64,000 nucleotides of DNA from Bradyrhizobium sp. PSBB068 (GCA_016839165.1 CP069300.1:5890001-5954000), one strand, 5' to 3'. Positions 47,080-56,129 are shown, numbered from the stretch's first letter. A program made the numbers and translations. Notes: generated by a model from the letters alone, not told the origin.

Positions 47080-48009
47080 ATGTCTGCCTCCGATTCCACC
47101 GCAACGCCTGCGTCCGGCTCCTGGATCGCCAATCAGCCCTACCTGCTGCTCTGCATCACCGCGATGTGCTGGGCCGGCAATGCGATCGTCGGCCGGCTCG
47201 CCGCCGGCCATATTCCGCCGGTGACGCTGTCGTTCCTGCGCTGGTCGGCGGCGTTCCTGATCATCCTGCCGTTCGCCTGGAAGCACCTTGCCCGCGACTG
47301 GCCCGTGATCCGCAACAATCTCGGCATCATGATGCTGCTGTCGCTCACCGGCATCAGCGCCTTCAACACGCTGCAATACTGGGCGCTCGAGCACACCCAG
47401 GCGCTCAACACGCTGCTGCTGCAATCGGCGGCGCCGCTGGTGGTCGCGCTGTGGTCGCTGATCCTGCTCGGCACGCGGCTGACGCTGGCGCAGCTCTGCG
47501 GCGTGCTGCTGTCGCTTGCCGGCGTGCTGGTGATCCTGCTGCACGGCGATCTCACGACGCTGTCGAAGATCGAGTTCAACAAGGGCGATCTGATCTTCAT
47601 CGTCGCACTGGTGATCTTCGCGCTGTATTCGGTGCTGACGCTGAAACGGCCCAAGATCCACGGGCTGTCGGTGGCGGCCTTCACCTTCGGCTGCGGCGCG
47701 GCGTTGCTGATCCCGTTCTTCATCTGGGAGCTTGGCGCGCGGCCGGTGATGCAGCTCACGACCAACAACCTGCTGTCGCTGTTCTATGTCGCGGTGTTCC
47801 CCTCGACGCTGGCCTATCTGTGCTTCAACCGCGGTGTGCAGCTGATCGGCGCCAACCGCGCTGCGCCGTTCTTCCACATGGTTCCGGTGTTCGGCACCAT
47901 CATGTCGATCGTGTTCATCGGCGAGCATCCGCAGGCCTTCCATTTCATCGGCTTCGCGCTGGTGCTGGCCGGCGTCTTCGCGGCGTCGCGGAAGCAGTCG
48001 GCGGCCTGA
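47080..48009 (+). CDS. EamA/DMT-superfamily exporter
   Basis: 309 aa with ten predicted transmembrane helices in two EamA halves. MCWAGNAIVGRLAAGHIPPV and FPSTLAYLCFNRGVQLIGAN with AAPFFHMVPVFG are family signatures. Probably exports a small metabolite or amino acid; the substrate is not evident. It is a paralog of the gene at 53487. Starts MSASDSTATPASG at ATG 47080. Confidence 0.88.
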   Translation: MSASDSTATPASGSWIANQPYLLLCITAMCWAGNAIVGRLAAGHIPPVTLSFLRWSAAFLIILPFAWKHLARDWPVIRNNLGIMMLLSLTGISAFNTLQYWALEHTQALNTLLLQSAAPLVVALWSLILLGTRLTLAQLCGVLLSLAGVLVILLHGDLTTLSKIEFNKGDLIFIVALVIFALYSVLTLKRPKIHGLSVAAFTFGCGAALLIPFFIWELGARPVMQLTTNNLLSLFYVAVFPSTLAYLCFNRGVQLIGANRAAPFFHMVPVFGTIMSIVFIGEHPQAFHFIGFALVLAGVFAASRKQSAA

Positions 48010-48088
48010 TCGCTCCCCAGGGCGCGGTGACTATCGGCGGCAAATCCGCTATCTCTTGAGCTCTGCTTCGCGGACAGGTCCCAAACGC

Positions 48089-48898
48089 ATGGCGCGCGCC
48101 AGCAATCTCGTGATCGGCACCCTGACGCTGGCCCTCGTCGCCGGCTCGCTCGGCGGCTGGCTCGGCTATCAGCGCTATGCCGGCATCAAGCGGATGGTGC
48201 CGTTCCGCGTCGTGTTCGAGGGCTCGGCGTCCGGCCTGCGTCGCGGCGGCAGCGTCAACTTCGCAGGCGTGCGGATCGGCGAGGTGGTCTCGATCAGGCT
48301 CGACCGCCACCGCGTGGTGGCGATGACGCGGATCGAGGGCAACGCCCCGATCAGGAAGGACACCCAGGTCGGCCTCGAATTCCAGGGCCTCACCGGGATC
48401 GCCGCGATCTCCTTCACCGGCGGCACCGACGATGCGCCGCCGCCGCCGCTCGGTGCCGACGGCATTCCCGAGCTGACCGCCGATCCCGAAGGCACGATGG
48501 GAATCCAGGAGAAGCTGCGCGTCGCGCTGCGCAATGTCGACCGCGTCATCACCGAGAACGAGGCCGGCATCAAGGACTCGCTGCTCGGGCTCGAGAACTT
48601 CACCAACTCGCTGTCGGGCAATGGCGAGCTGATCGCCGGCTTCATCGACGCCGCCGACGACGGCATCAGCACGGTCGACGCCAAGCTGGCCTCGGCCGAC
48701 AAGTTCCTGAAGAGCTTCGGCAGCGACAAATATGGCGGCGAGCTGCTGCCGACCGTGATCTCGCTGCGCGAGCTGATCCAGAGCTTCGACAAGAAGTCCG
48801 GCGCGATGATCGCCGAGACGCGCAAGACGCTCAGCGACGTCAGCCAGTCCGTCAACGCGTTCAACGAGAAAATTGCCGGGCGCGGCGGCAGGCGCTAA
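48089..48898 (+). CDS. MCE/MlaD-domain lipid-binding protein
   Basis: 269 aa. One N-terminal membrane anchor (about 7-28, LVIGTLTLALVAGSLGGWLG) followed by an MCE domain (about 38-115: FRVVFEGSASGLRRGGSVNFAGVRIGEV, LEFQGLTGIAAISFTGG) and a C-terminal helical/coiled-coil tail. MCE proteins carry phospholipids between membranes with an MlaE-MlaF ABC transporter; no permease or ATPase gene is adjacent here. ATG 48089 is chosen over TTG 48056, which would add only polar residues. Confidence 0.88.
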   Translation: MARASNLVIGTLTLALVAGSLGGWLGYQRYAGIKRMVPFRVVFEGSASGLRRGGSVNFAGVRIGEVVSIRLDRHRVVAMTRIEGNAPIRKDTQVGLEFQGLTGIAAISFTGGTDDAPPPPLGADGIPELTADPEGTMGIQEKLRVALRNVDRVITENEAGIKDSLLGLENFTNSLSGNGELIAGFIDAADDGISTVDAKLASADKFLKSFGSDKYGGELLPTVISLRELIQSFDKKSGAMIAETRKTLSDVSQSVNAFNEKIAGRGGRR

Positions 48899-48942
48899 CG
48901 TCAGGCGCCGACCAAGAACCAAGAACAACGGAAACGACCGAC

Positions 48943-50160
48943 GTGCACGACCGGACCGCAGCGCCCTCCCCGCCTCCCGCAACCGTCAACCGCGCCGCGA
49001 GCGCCGTGCCCCGGCATTTGCGGCGCTACCTCACGCTCGACGATTTCGAGCCGCGGGCGCGGCAGCTGCTGCCGAAATTCCTCTACGGCTACATCTCCGG
49101 CGGCGCCGAGACCGACGCGGCGCGATCAGACAATCGCCGGGCATTCGACGAATACGGCTTCGTGCCGCGGGTGCTGAAGGACGTCTCCGGCCGCGACCAG
49201 ACCACGACGCTGTTCGGCAAGACCTACGCCTCGCCGTTCGGGATTCCGCCGATGGGCTCGTCCGCGCTGTGCGCCTATCGTGGCGACATCGTGCTGGCGC
49301 GCGCCGCGGCCGCCGCCAACGTCCCGATGATCCTCTCGGCCTCCTCGCTGATTACGCTGGAGGACGTCCGCGCCGCCAATCAACAGGCCTGGTACCAGGC
49401 CTATCTCGCTGGCCTCCCCGAGCGGATCGAGCCGCTGGTCGATCGCGTCGCGGCCGCCGGCTACGACACCTTCGTCGTCACCGCCGACGTGCCGGTGCCG
49501 CCCAATCGCGAGAACAACATCCGCAACGGCTTCCAGGTGCCGCTCGAGATCACGCCGCGGGTGTTCTGGGACACCATCACCCATCCGGACTGGCTGCTGA
49601 ACACCTGGGCGCGCACCGTGTTCAATCACGGCATGCCGCATTTCGAGAACATGGACGCCAAGCAGGGCCCGCCGGTGCTGTCCAGGAATCTGATGCGCAA
49701 CATCGGCAGCCGCGACCAGCTCGCCTGGAAGCATGTCGAGCTGATCCGCAAGCGCTGGCCCGGCAAGCTCGTGGTCAAGGGGCTGATCGCGCCGGAAGAC
49801 GCCCGGCTGGCGCGCGAGCACGGCTGCGACGGCGTGATGGTCTCCAACCATGGCGGCCGCCAGCTCGACTACACCGTCTCCGCACTGCGCACGCTGCCGG
49901 AGATCGCCGCGGAGAAGGGCAACATGACGGTGATGATGGACGGCGGCATCCGCCGCGGCACCGACGTCATCAAGGCGCTGGCGCTCGGCGCGGATTTCGT
50001 CTGGATCGGCCGTCCGTTCCTCTACGGCGCCGTGGTCGCGGGCGAAGCCGGCGTAGCGCGCGCGATCTCGCTGCTGCACGCCGAGATCGACCGCGACCTC
50101 GCGCTGCTCGGCATCCGCAGCCTGAAGGAAATCACCCCGGACCTGGTTCGGAAATATTGA
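48943..50160 (+). CDS. FMN-dependent alpha-hydroxy acid oxidase/dehydrogenase
   Basis: 405 aa, LldD / lactate-mandelate dehydrogenase family. YGYISGGAETD, PFGIPPMGSSALCAY, catalytic His and Arg in SNHGGRQLD, and FMN-phosphate site DGGIRRGTDVIKALALGAD are intact. Oxidises a 2-hydroxy acid to the keto acid; the exact substrate (L-lactate, glycolate or mandelate) cannot be read. GTG 48943 start. It follows the MCE gene after 44 nt and may be co-transcribed. Confidence 0.92.
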   Translation: MHDRTAAPSPPPATVNRAASAVPRHLRRYLTLDDFEPRARQLLPKFLYGYISGGAETDAARSDNRRAFDEYGFVPRVLKDVSGRDQTTTLFGKTYASPFGIPPMGSSALCAYRGDIVLARAAAAANVPMILSASSLITLEDVRAANQQAWYQAYLAGLPERIEPLVDRVAAAGYDTFVVTADVPVPPNRENNIRNGFQVPLEITPRVFWDTITHPDWLLNTWARTVFNHGMPHFENMDAKQGPPVLSRNLMRNIGSRDQLAWKHVELIRKRWPGKLVVKGLIAPEDARLAREHGCDGVMVSNHGGRQLDYTVSALRTLPEIAAEKGNMTVMMDGGIRRGTDVIKALALGADFVWIGRPFLYGAVVAGEAGVARAISLLHAEIDRDLALLGIRSLKEITPDLVRKY

Positions 50161-50213
50161 AGCGGTGACCGCACCGCCCGGATTCTTGTGGCCTAGTGGA
50201 AGGTCGGCACGCC

Positions 50214-50624
50214 ATGCGCTTCTGGAGAACCCTGATACCGGACGAGCCGTTCATTTCCGACTATGACGACATGCTGTTGCCCGTACCGAAGTCCATACCG
50301 CCCGCCGTCAGTGGCTGGTGCTTCGTCGCAATGGTGTGCAATTGCGTGGTTGTCGCCATCGCGACAGCGATATACCGCAATATCGCCCCGCTGCTGGTCG
50401 GGGCCATCTTCACGATGTTTCCGCTCTGGATGCTGTTGTTCTGGCGTAATCTCGCATCGACCATGGACACGGTAAAGCGACGGACCGTCGAACGGCCGCC
50501 ATTTCCGCTTCCGCTGCAGATCAATGTGAGCGTTCAGTGGGCGGCGATTTCGCTTTGCGCTGCCGCTCCGATGATGACCTCGCTCTTGCTGATCATATTG
50601 TGGTTCACGCAGATGAAGCGTTGA
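50214..50624 (+). CDS. Hypothetical membrane protein, 136 aa
   Basis: MRFWRTLIPDEPFISDYDDM then three hydrophobic segments (WCFVAMVCNCVVVAIATAIY, LLVGAIFTMFPLWMLLFW and WAAISLCAAAPMMTSLLLII). No known domain. ATG 50214 has GGAAGG upstream. It follows the oxidase in the same direction but after 53 bases; the link is uncertain. Confidence 0.65.
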   Translation: MRFWRTLIPDEPFISDYDDMLLPVPKSIPPAVSGWCFVAMVCNCVVVAIATAIYRNIAPLLVGAIFTMFPLWMLLFWRNLASTMDTVKRRTVERPPFPLPLQINVSVQWAAISLCAAAPMMTSLLLIILWFTQMKR

Positions 50625-50650
50625 ACCCGGCCGTGATGCTCCGGAAACCG

Positions 50651-51055
50651 TCATGCATAACGCGCGGCGCCCATGCAGATTGCGGTGATCGCGAGCAGCC
50701 CGGCCGCGATGCGCTGCGCGACGGCGAGCCGTGAACGTGCGGCCGACTGTTCGGCCGTGCCATTGCGCAGCTGCCTGACAGCGCCGCCGCCGACGATGAT
50801 CTGCACGGCGATCGCAGCCAATGCCGCGGTCGCGCCACCCGCCAGGATCTGCTCCGACAGTGCGAACGAGCCTTCATGGACCAGGCGCCACAGCGTGGCG
50901 CCGGTCACGATCGCAACCGTCGCCGCGCCGATCTGCGGACCCAGCAGTTTCTCGCCGCCGAGACCGCCAGTGCGCGCCAAGGTAAAGCTGGAGCCGGCCC
51001 AAAACACCGATGACAGAACGTGAAGGGGCAGGGCTATGATGAGGACTGTCTGCAT
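50651..51055 (-). CDS. Hypothetical membrane protein regulated by the TetR neighbour, 134 aa
   Basis: Starts MQTVLIIALPLHVLSSVFWA with four hydrophobic helices (also IGAATVAIVTGATLWRLV, ATAALAAIAVQIIVGGGA, AAGLLAITAICMGAARYA), His12 and Trp19 in helix 1 and an Arg/Gln-rich loop. It resembles small copper-resistance/DUF2269-like membrane proteins, without certainty. It diverges from the TetR gene with a palindrome between, so it is the likely TetR target. GGAGC precedes ATG 51055. Confidence 0.7.
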   Translation of the reverse strand: MQTVLIIALPLHVLSSVFWAGSSFTLARTGGLGGEKLLGPQIGAATVAIVTGATLWRLVHEGSFALSEQILAGGATAALAAIAVQIIVGGGAVRQLRNGTAEQSAARSRLAVAQRIAAGLLAITAICMGAARYA

Positions 51056-51088
51056 GACGTTGCTCCAACTGGGCATTGGAAATTAGAT

Positions 51089-51103
51089 ATACATAATGTA
51101 TAG
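51089..51103. promoter_or_regulatory. TetR-type operator candidate
   Basis: Perfect 15-bp palindrome TATACATAATGTATA in the 75-base gap between two divergent genes, AT-rich against a GC-rich background. TetR proteins usually bind such inverted repeats in their own divergent promoter. Confidence 0.7.
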
Positions 51104-51130
51104 TCAATCCGACGAAACCAAGGCAAGCCG

Positions 51131-51751
51131 ATGCCGCCGCGCAGCTATGTGAGCCCGGCGCGCAGCGCCGCCGCCGCCGAGACCCGCGAGCGCGTGATCG
51201 AGGCCGCCTCGCGTACGCTGCGCGAAGGCGAGAGCATTGCGCGGTTCTCGCTGGATACGGTGGCGAAGGTGGCCGGCGTGACGCGGCTGACGGTCTACAA
51301 CCAGTTCGGCTCGCGGCGCGGGCTGCTCGAGGCCGTGTTCGACGAGATCGCGCGCCACGGCGGCCTGCATCAGCTCGCCGACGCCATGACGACGGCCGAT
51401 CCGCGCGCCGGCCTCGACCGCATGGTCGAGATCTTCTGCGGCTTCTGGAGCCGCGATTCCGCGGTCGGACGGCTGCATGACGCAATGGCGACCGATCCCG
51501 AATTCGCCGAAGCCGTGCGCGAGCGCAACGAGCGCCGCCGTCGCGGTGTCACCGGATTGGTCGACCGCATCGCGGGCAAGCAAGCGTCGCCACAGGCCCG
51601 CAAGGATGCCGTCGACCTGATCTTCGCGCTGACGAGCTACCCGACCTTCGCCTCGCTGAGCGCCGCCGGGCGGTCGAGGGACGAGGTCTGCCGGGTGGTG
51701 CAGAGGGCCTGTCACGCGGCGCTTGCGCCGCTCTCCAACCCGTCATCCTGA
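51131..51751 (+). CDS. TetR-family transcriptional regulator
   Basis: 206 aa. N-terminal helix-turn-helix (about 20-65): RERVIEAASRTLREGE, FSLDTVAKVAGVTRLTVYNQFG with the Y-x-x-F recognition tail. The C-terminal ligand domain (about 70-200) is helical and not assignable. ATG 51131 (MPPRSYVSPARSAAAAET). It is divergent from the small membrane gene at 50651 and probably represses both. Confidence 0.9.
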   Translation: MPPRSYVSPARSAAAAETRERVIEAASRTLREGESIARFSLDTVAKVAGVTRLTVYNQFGSRRGLLEAVFDEIARHGGLHQLADAMTTADPRAGLDRMVEIFCGFWSRDSAVGRLHDAMATDPEFAEAVRERNERRRRGVTGLVDRIAGKQASPQARKDAVDLIFALTSYPTFASLSAAGRSRDEVCRVVQRACHAALAPLSNPSS

Positions 51752-51831
51752 GGCGAGCCTCGAAGGATGAATCGGCCACGGTCGGGCCGTCGACCCTTCG
51801 AGACGCGCTTCGCCCTCCTCGGGGTGACGGG
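51740..51831. repeat. GTCATCCTGAGG-type extragenic repeat
   Basis: Begins CCGTCATCCTGAGGCGAGCC and ends CCTCGGGGTGACGG, giving an outer inverted repeat, with a CTTCGAGACGCGC segment inside. A related copy is at 53274-53377 and a reduced one at 62671-62715. It begins within the last codons of the TetR gene. Confidence 0.75.
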
Positions 51832-51845
51832 AAGAGAGCAATGCC

Positions 51846-52247
51846 TCACCCCGCCTTGAATTTGCTGTAGGCCTCGCGCGTCGCGATGATGACGTGCGCC
51901 TCGCAGCCGTTGCGGCGGTGTGGGTCGCAGCTGGTCTCGTAGTCGGCCGATGTCATCATGTCGGTAAAGGCCGCGACGCTCGGATAATAGACCAGCGCGA
52001 GGTAATCCCAACGCTGGCCGTCCGGCTCGCCGAGCGCGACCGTCTCGGCGTTGCCGGTCCAGAGCAGCGTGCCGCCGCGCGCCTTGATCATGGGGACAGT
52101 GAGCGCGCTGTAGCGCAGATAGGCATCCCAACCCGAACCGTCGCCGTCGAGCGACCGCTGGCGAAATCGCATCAGATTGACCATCACGACCGGGGCCGTT
52201 TGATCCAGCTCGCTCAAGCCTTTGACGTTCAAGAGATCGACACCCAT
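51846..52247 (-). CDS. DUF1330-type protein
   Basis: 133 aa, small alpha-beta ferredoxin-like fold of the DUF1330/NIPSNAP-like group: PVVMVNLMRFRQR, WDAYLRYSALTVPMIKARGG, and YPSVAAFTDMMTSADYE. Starts MGVDLLNVKGLSELDQ at ATG 52247. Function unknown. It lies divergent from the HD-domain gene. Confidence 0.75.
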   Translation of the reverse strand: MGVDLLNVKGLSELDQTAPVVMVNLMRFRQRSLDGDGSGWDAYLRYSALTVPMIKARGGTLLWTGNAETVALGEPDGQRWDYLALVYYPSVAAFTDMMTSADYETSCDPHRRNGCEAHVIIATREAYSKFKAG

Positions 52248-52394
52248 CCACCAGCTCCCACCCCACACCGCATTATTACGGGTCACTACGGTCCAGCCGC
52301 TTCGGTCCGGCCGCAACGATTATGTCACATCGCGGGACTACCCTGAAATGCTGGCAGGCCGTAAGCTCGCCACCCGATCTCGGAGGTCAATGCC

Positions 52395-53240
52395 GTGATG
52401 ACCCTTCCCGAACTTGCGGCCGACGCACTCGGCAAATTCCTCGGCGAATACATGCAGCGCCGCTTCGGCTCTTCGCAGACCGAGCTCGTGGAGATGGTGC
52501 CCTCGATCGCGCGGATCGCCATCGAATGCATCGGCAACAGCGACGCGCTCTATCACAATGTCGAGCACACCATGCTGGTGACGCTCGCCGGCCACGACAT
52601 CCTGCGCGGCCGCGCGCTGCACGCGCATATGAGCGCCGAGGATTATGCACATGTCATCATCGCCTGCCTGACCCATGACATCGGTTACGTGCGCGGGCTG
52701 TTCGATGCCGACGACCAGAACGGCTATCTGGTCGCGGCCGATGGCCGCAAGGTGATCCTGCCGCGCGGCTCGTCGGATGCGGCGCTGATGTCCTATCACG
52801 TCGACCGCTCCAAGATCTTCGTGATGGAGCGGCTCAAGGGCGTCGCGCTGCTCGACAAGGAGCGCATTGCGCGCGCAATCGAGGGCACCCGTTTTCCGCA
52901 GAGCACCCCGAACGGCGATGAGGACTTCGGCGACGAGGCCATCTTGCTGCGCGCCGCCGATCTGATCGGCCAGCTCGGCGATCCGCACTACATCCGCAAG
53001 GCCAACGCGCTCTACATCGAATTCGAGGAGGCCGGATTGAACCGCCAGCTCGGTTACGATTCGCCGGCCGATCTCGTCGACCTCTATCCGCGCTTCTACT
53101 GGGACAGCGTCGCGCCGCATGTGCAGAGGGCGATCCGCCACCTCAACATCACCTCAAGCGGGCGGCAATGGATCGCCAATCTCTACAGCAACGTGTTTCG
53201 CGCCGAGCGCGACATCTCGCTGTCGGGACCGCAGAAATAG
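52395..53240 (+). CDS. HD-domain metal-dependent phosphohydrolase
   Basis: 281 aa. The HD metal centre is visible as LYHNVEHTMLVTLAGHDIL, CLTHDIGYVRG and later DEAILLRAADLIGQLGDPHY. No catalytic partner domain such as RelA synthetase or GGDEF is attached. It belongs with a group of uncharacterised cyanobacterial/alphaproteobacterial HD proteins; substrate unknown. GTG 52395 precedes ATG 52398 by one codon; either could start. Confidence 0.82.
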   Translation: MMTLPELAADALGKFLGEYMQRRFGSSQTELVEMVPSIARIAIECIGNSDALYHNVEHTMLVTLAGHDILRGRALHAHMSAEDYAHVIIACLTHDIGYVRGLFDADDQNGYLVAADGRKVILPRGSSDAALMSYHVDRSKIFVMERLKGVALLDKERIARAIEGTRFPQSTPNGDEDFGDEAILLRAADLIGQLGDPHYIRKANALYIEFEEAGLNRQLGYDSPADLVDLYPRFYWDSVAPHVQRAIRHLNITSSGRQWIANLYSNVFRAERDISLSGPQK

Positions 53241-53273
53241 GCGGGGCCTTCGAGACACGTGGAAGAGCTAGTC

Positions 53274-53377
53274 CCGACATCCTGAGGAGGCCGCACCGCG
53301 GCCGTCTCGAAGGGTCGACGGCCACCAGCCGGGCCGTGCATCCTTCGAGACGCGCTACGCGCTCCTCAGGATGACGG
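53274..53377. repeat. GTCATCCTGAGG-type extragenic repeat, longer copy
   Basis: CGACATCCTGAGGAGGCCGC to GCGCTCCTCAGGATGACGG is an inverted repeat with a CTTCGAGACGCGC core, in the gap between the HD gene and the second EamA exporter. Same family as 51740-51831. Confidence 0.8.
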
Positions 53378-53486
53378 AATCCCGTTCTCGTGCTGCCGCG
53401 AGTGCTGTCGAGTTCGGCGGCGCATGGCTCCAATCCGCACTTTCGTCTTGTCGCAGCAGCGGATTCGGGCACAACTCCACCGAACA

Positions 53487-54428
53487 ATGACCACCTTGCC
53501 CGCACCTGCCACAACCCCGCGCCGCACTCCGCTGCACTGGCTCAACAACCAGCCCTATCTGCTGCTCAGCCTGACGTCGCTGTTCTGGGCAGCCAATATC
53601 GTGCTGGCGCGGCATGTCGGCAGCCATGTGCCGCCGGTCACCCTGACCACGATCCGCTGGTTCGGCGTGTTCCTGATCCTGTTGCCGTTCGCCTGGCCGC
53701 ATCTGAAGGAGGACTGGCCGAAGCTGCGCAAAGCGCTGCCGCTGATGCTGCTGTTGTCCGCGGTCGGCTTCGCGTTCAACAACGCGATCTCCTACTGGGC
53801 GATGCAATACACCGAGGCGCTGAATGCCCTGCTGATTCAGTCGGCAGGGCCCCTGTTCGTGGCGCTGTGGTCGCTGGTCCTGTTCGGCGTACGGCTGACG
53901 CCGGCGCAGCTTGCCGGCATTGCGATCTCGCTCGCCGGCGTGCTGACCATCATCCTGCGCGGCGACTTCTCGGCGCTCGCCAATATCTCCTTCAACCGCG
54001 GCGACATCATGTTCGGCGCCTCGCTGGTGTCGTTCGGCCTCTACTCGGCGCTGATCCCGCGGCGGCCCAAGATCCATCAGCTCTCGCTGATCTCGTTCAC
54101 CACCTGCTGTGGTGCGCTGATGCTGCTGCCGGTGGCCGTCTGGGAATTCGCCAACGGCGTGACGCTGAAGCTCGACGTCCTGACCTTTGCCACGCTGGGC
54201 TACACGCTGATCTTCCCGTCCACGCTCGCCTATCTGTTCTTCAACCGCGGCGTCGCATTGATCGGCCCGAACCGCGCGGCGCCGTTCTTCCATCTGGTGC
54301 CGGTGTTCGGCTCGGCGATGGCGATCCTGCTGCTCGGCGAAACGCTGGCGCCGTTTCATCTGATCGGCTACGCCCTGGTGCTCGCCGGCGTCATCATCGC
54401 CTCACGGCAGGGCTCGGCGAAGCACTAG
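53487..54428 (+). CDS. EamA/DMT-superfamily exporter (paralog)
   Basis: 313 aa with ten transmembrane helices. It shares LNNQPYLLLSLTSLFWAAN, the RGD block and FPSTLAYLFFNRGVALIGPN with AAPFFHLVPVFG with the exporter at 47080. Start is ATG 53487 (MTTLPAPATTPRRTPLH); an upstream in-frame ATG at 53424 is possible but adds an unlike, Arg-rich leader. Convergent with the LysR gene. Confidence 0.87.
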   Translation: MTTLPAPATTPRRTPLHWLNNQPYLLLSLTSLFWAANIVLARHVGSHVPPVTLTTIRWFGVFLILLPFAWPHLKEDWPKLRKALPLMLLLSAVGFAFNNAISYWAMQYTEALNALLIQSAGPLFVALWSLVLFGVRLTPAQLAGIAISLAGVLTIILRGDFSALANISFNRGDIMFGASLVSFGLYSALIPRRPKIHQLSLISFTTCCGALMLLPVAVWEFANGVTLKLDVLTFATLGYTLIFPSTLAYLFFNRGVALIGPNRAAPFFHLVPVFGSAMAILLLGETLAPFHLIGYALVLAGVIIASRQGSAKH

Positions 54429-54440
54429 CCACAGGTATGG

Positions 54441-55397
54441 CTAGCTCACCTTGCGCAAGCCGGCGGATTTGCGTGGCGAACGCGGCTTTGCCGCCAGCGT
54501 GTCCGTGATGAAGTCGATGAATCGCCTTACCTTGGCCGGCACGTGGTTGCGCGAGGCGTAATAGACGTAGAGCGGAAAACGCTCGTCCGGCCAGTCCGGA
54601 AACAGCTCGATCAGCGCGCCGCTCCTCAAGTGATCGTCGATGCCGAGATCAATCACCTGCGCGATTCCGAAGCCGGCCAGGCAAGCGCCGAGCTTGGTTC
54701 CTGAATCGGTCACGGTGAGCCGCCCGTTGACCACGACCGGCACGACCTTGCCGCCGCGCCAGAACTCCCAATCGAAGGGGCGTCCGGTTGCCGCGTCGAT
54801 CGCGTGGATGCACTGATGATCGCGGCTCGCGAGCTCCCGCGGATCACGCGGCCGGCCGTGTCGTTCGAGATAGATCGGCGAGGCCACGGTGAGCACGCGC
54901 GCATCGAGCACGCGGCGCGCAATCAGCGCCGACGGCGCCGGCTCGCCGAAACGCACCGCCAGGTCGAAACCGTCGCTGACCAGGTCCGCGATCCGGTCGC
55001 GGGTCTCGATCCGCAGCTCCATGCCCGGATTTTGCAGCAGGAACTCGCTCAGCTTCGGCGACAGCACCATGCGGGAGAACAGCGGATCGACATTGACCCG
55101 CAGCCTGCCGCGGACCGCATCGCGCGATTTCGAGGTCGCCGCCGCCGCCTCGCCGATCCCGGCCAGATGCGCGGCAACCCGTTCGACCAGCGCGCGTCCC
55201 TCCTCGGTGAGCTCGACGGCACGGCTCGTGCGGTGAACCAGCCGCGTGTCGAGGCGCGCCTCGAGCTTGGCGATCGCCTTGCTGACCCCGGATTGCGTCA
55301 TGCCGAGCCGTTCGGCGGCGCGGCCAAAACTGCGCGCATCCGCCAGCGCCGCGAGGACCACCAGGCCGCCAACCAGCCGACCGTCAACTTCGTCCAT
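54441..55397 (-). CDS. LysR-family transcriptional regulator
   Basis: 318 aa. N-terminal winged helix-turn-helix: LAALADARSFGRAAERLGMTQSGVSKAIAKLEARLDTRLVHRT. The C-terminal effector domain (about 95-300) is of the LysR substrate-binding type, with DPLFSRMVLSPKL and FRTGRPFDWEFW-like segments. The divergent NTF2-like gene at 55515 is the likely target, but no T-N11-A site is clear. Confidence 0.9.
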   Translation of the reverse strand: MDEVDGRLVGGLVVLAALADARSFGRAAERLGMTQSGVSKAIAKLEARLDTRLVHRTSRAVELTEEGRALVERVAAHLAGIGEAAAATSKSRDAVRGRLRVNVDPLFSRMVLSPKLSEFLLQNPGMELRIETRDRIADLVSDGFDLAVRFGEPAPSALIARRVLDARVLTVASPIYLERHGRPRDPRELASRDHQCIHAIDAATGRPFDWEFWRGGKVVPVVVNGRLTVTDSGTKLGACLAGFGIAQVIDLGIDDHLRSGALIELFPDWPDERFPLYVYYASRNHVPAKVRRFIDFITDTLAAKPRSPRKSAGLRKVS

Positions 55398-55514
55398 GCC
55401 GATGCCTCTCAGTCATCCAAGAGATGACCGTCCAGTCGTAGCACTCCGCCACCATATCGGCCACTGTCGGCGCAGATGAGGTCACCGCCCCCTCATCAAC
55501 TGAGGAGATTTGCA

Positions 55515-55898
55515 ATGAGCGACATCCAGGCCATCGCATCCGCGATCGATGGATATTTCGATCTGATGTATGACGTCGACGACAGCCGTTTCCGCGACGT
55601 GTTCGCCGATGCCGCCATCGTGCACGGCATCCGGGACGGCAAGCACACGGTGCGGTCGGCGGCAGAATTCCGCGACTTCATCCGGAGCCGTCCGTCGCCG
55701 GCGTCGATGAAATCGCCGCGCGAGGAGGCCATCATCAGCATCGACCAGACCTCGCCCGATCTGGCCATCGCCAAGGTGCGCGTCAGGGCCGGCCAGACCG
55801 GCTTCATCGACCATCTGGTGTTTCATCGCATCGACGGCAGGTGGCTGATCACCACCAAGGCTTTTCACGTCGCGCAGGTGTTTCCGGAGGGCTCGTAA
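55515..55898 (+). CDS. Nuclear transport factor 2/SnoaL-like protein
   Basis: 127 aa with the cone fold pattern: AIDGYFDLMYDVDDSRFRDV, AAIVHGIRDGKHTV, LVFHRIDGRWLITTKAFHVA. The family includes small isomerases, dehydratases and binding proteins; the catalytic residues are not clear here. ATG 55515 has GAGGAG upstream. Divergent from the LysR gene. Confidence 0.85.
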   Translation: MSDIQAIASAIDGYFDLMYDVDDSRFRDVFADAAIVHGIRDGKHTVRSAAEFRDFIRSRPSPASMKSPREEAIISIDQTSPDLAIAKVRVRAGQTGFIDHLVFHRIDGRWLITTKAFHVAQVFPEGS

Positions 55899-56106
55899 CG
55901 CCCCCCGCAGTCAATTTCGGAATATTAGAAATATGACACTGATTTGCCCGACATGTCAAGTCGGCTGGTCGTAGGCCCGCCGTCACCCTGCCTTTGCATG
56001 GGGTTGTTTTCGATATTTTGGCAGCGCCTCCCTGATCGGCTGGTGCTGTGCGAGAGGCTGATCGCCGGCGCCGGGATCGGGAAGCAGCAGGCCGCTCCAA
56101 ACACGA

Positions 56107-56129
56107 ATGCCCGGGCAAGGCCCGGGCAT
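56107..56129 (-). terminator. Hairpin after the chemoreceptor gene
   Basis: ATGCCCGGGC (56107-56116) / GCCCGGGCAT (56120-56129) perfect stem with a 3-nt loop. On the minus strand it is followed by TCGTGTTTG, a weak T tract. It lies 30 bases past the stop at 56159. Confidence 0.6.

Noticed and set aside
55940..56030. Low-GC segment with TTTGCATGGGGTTGTTTTCG
   Set aside because: I recall similar fragments scattered in Bradyrhizobium genomes, but only a single short piece is present here and I cannot define its ends, so it is not called as a repeat.
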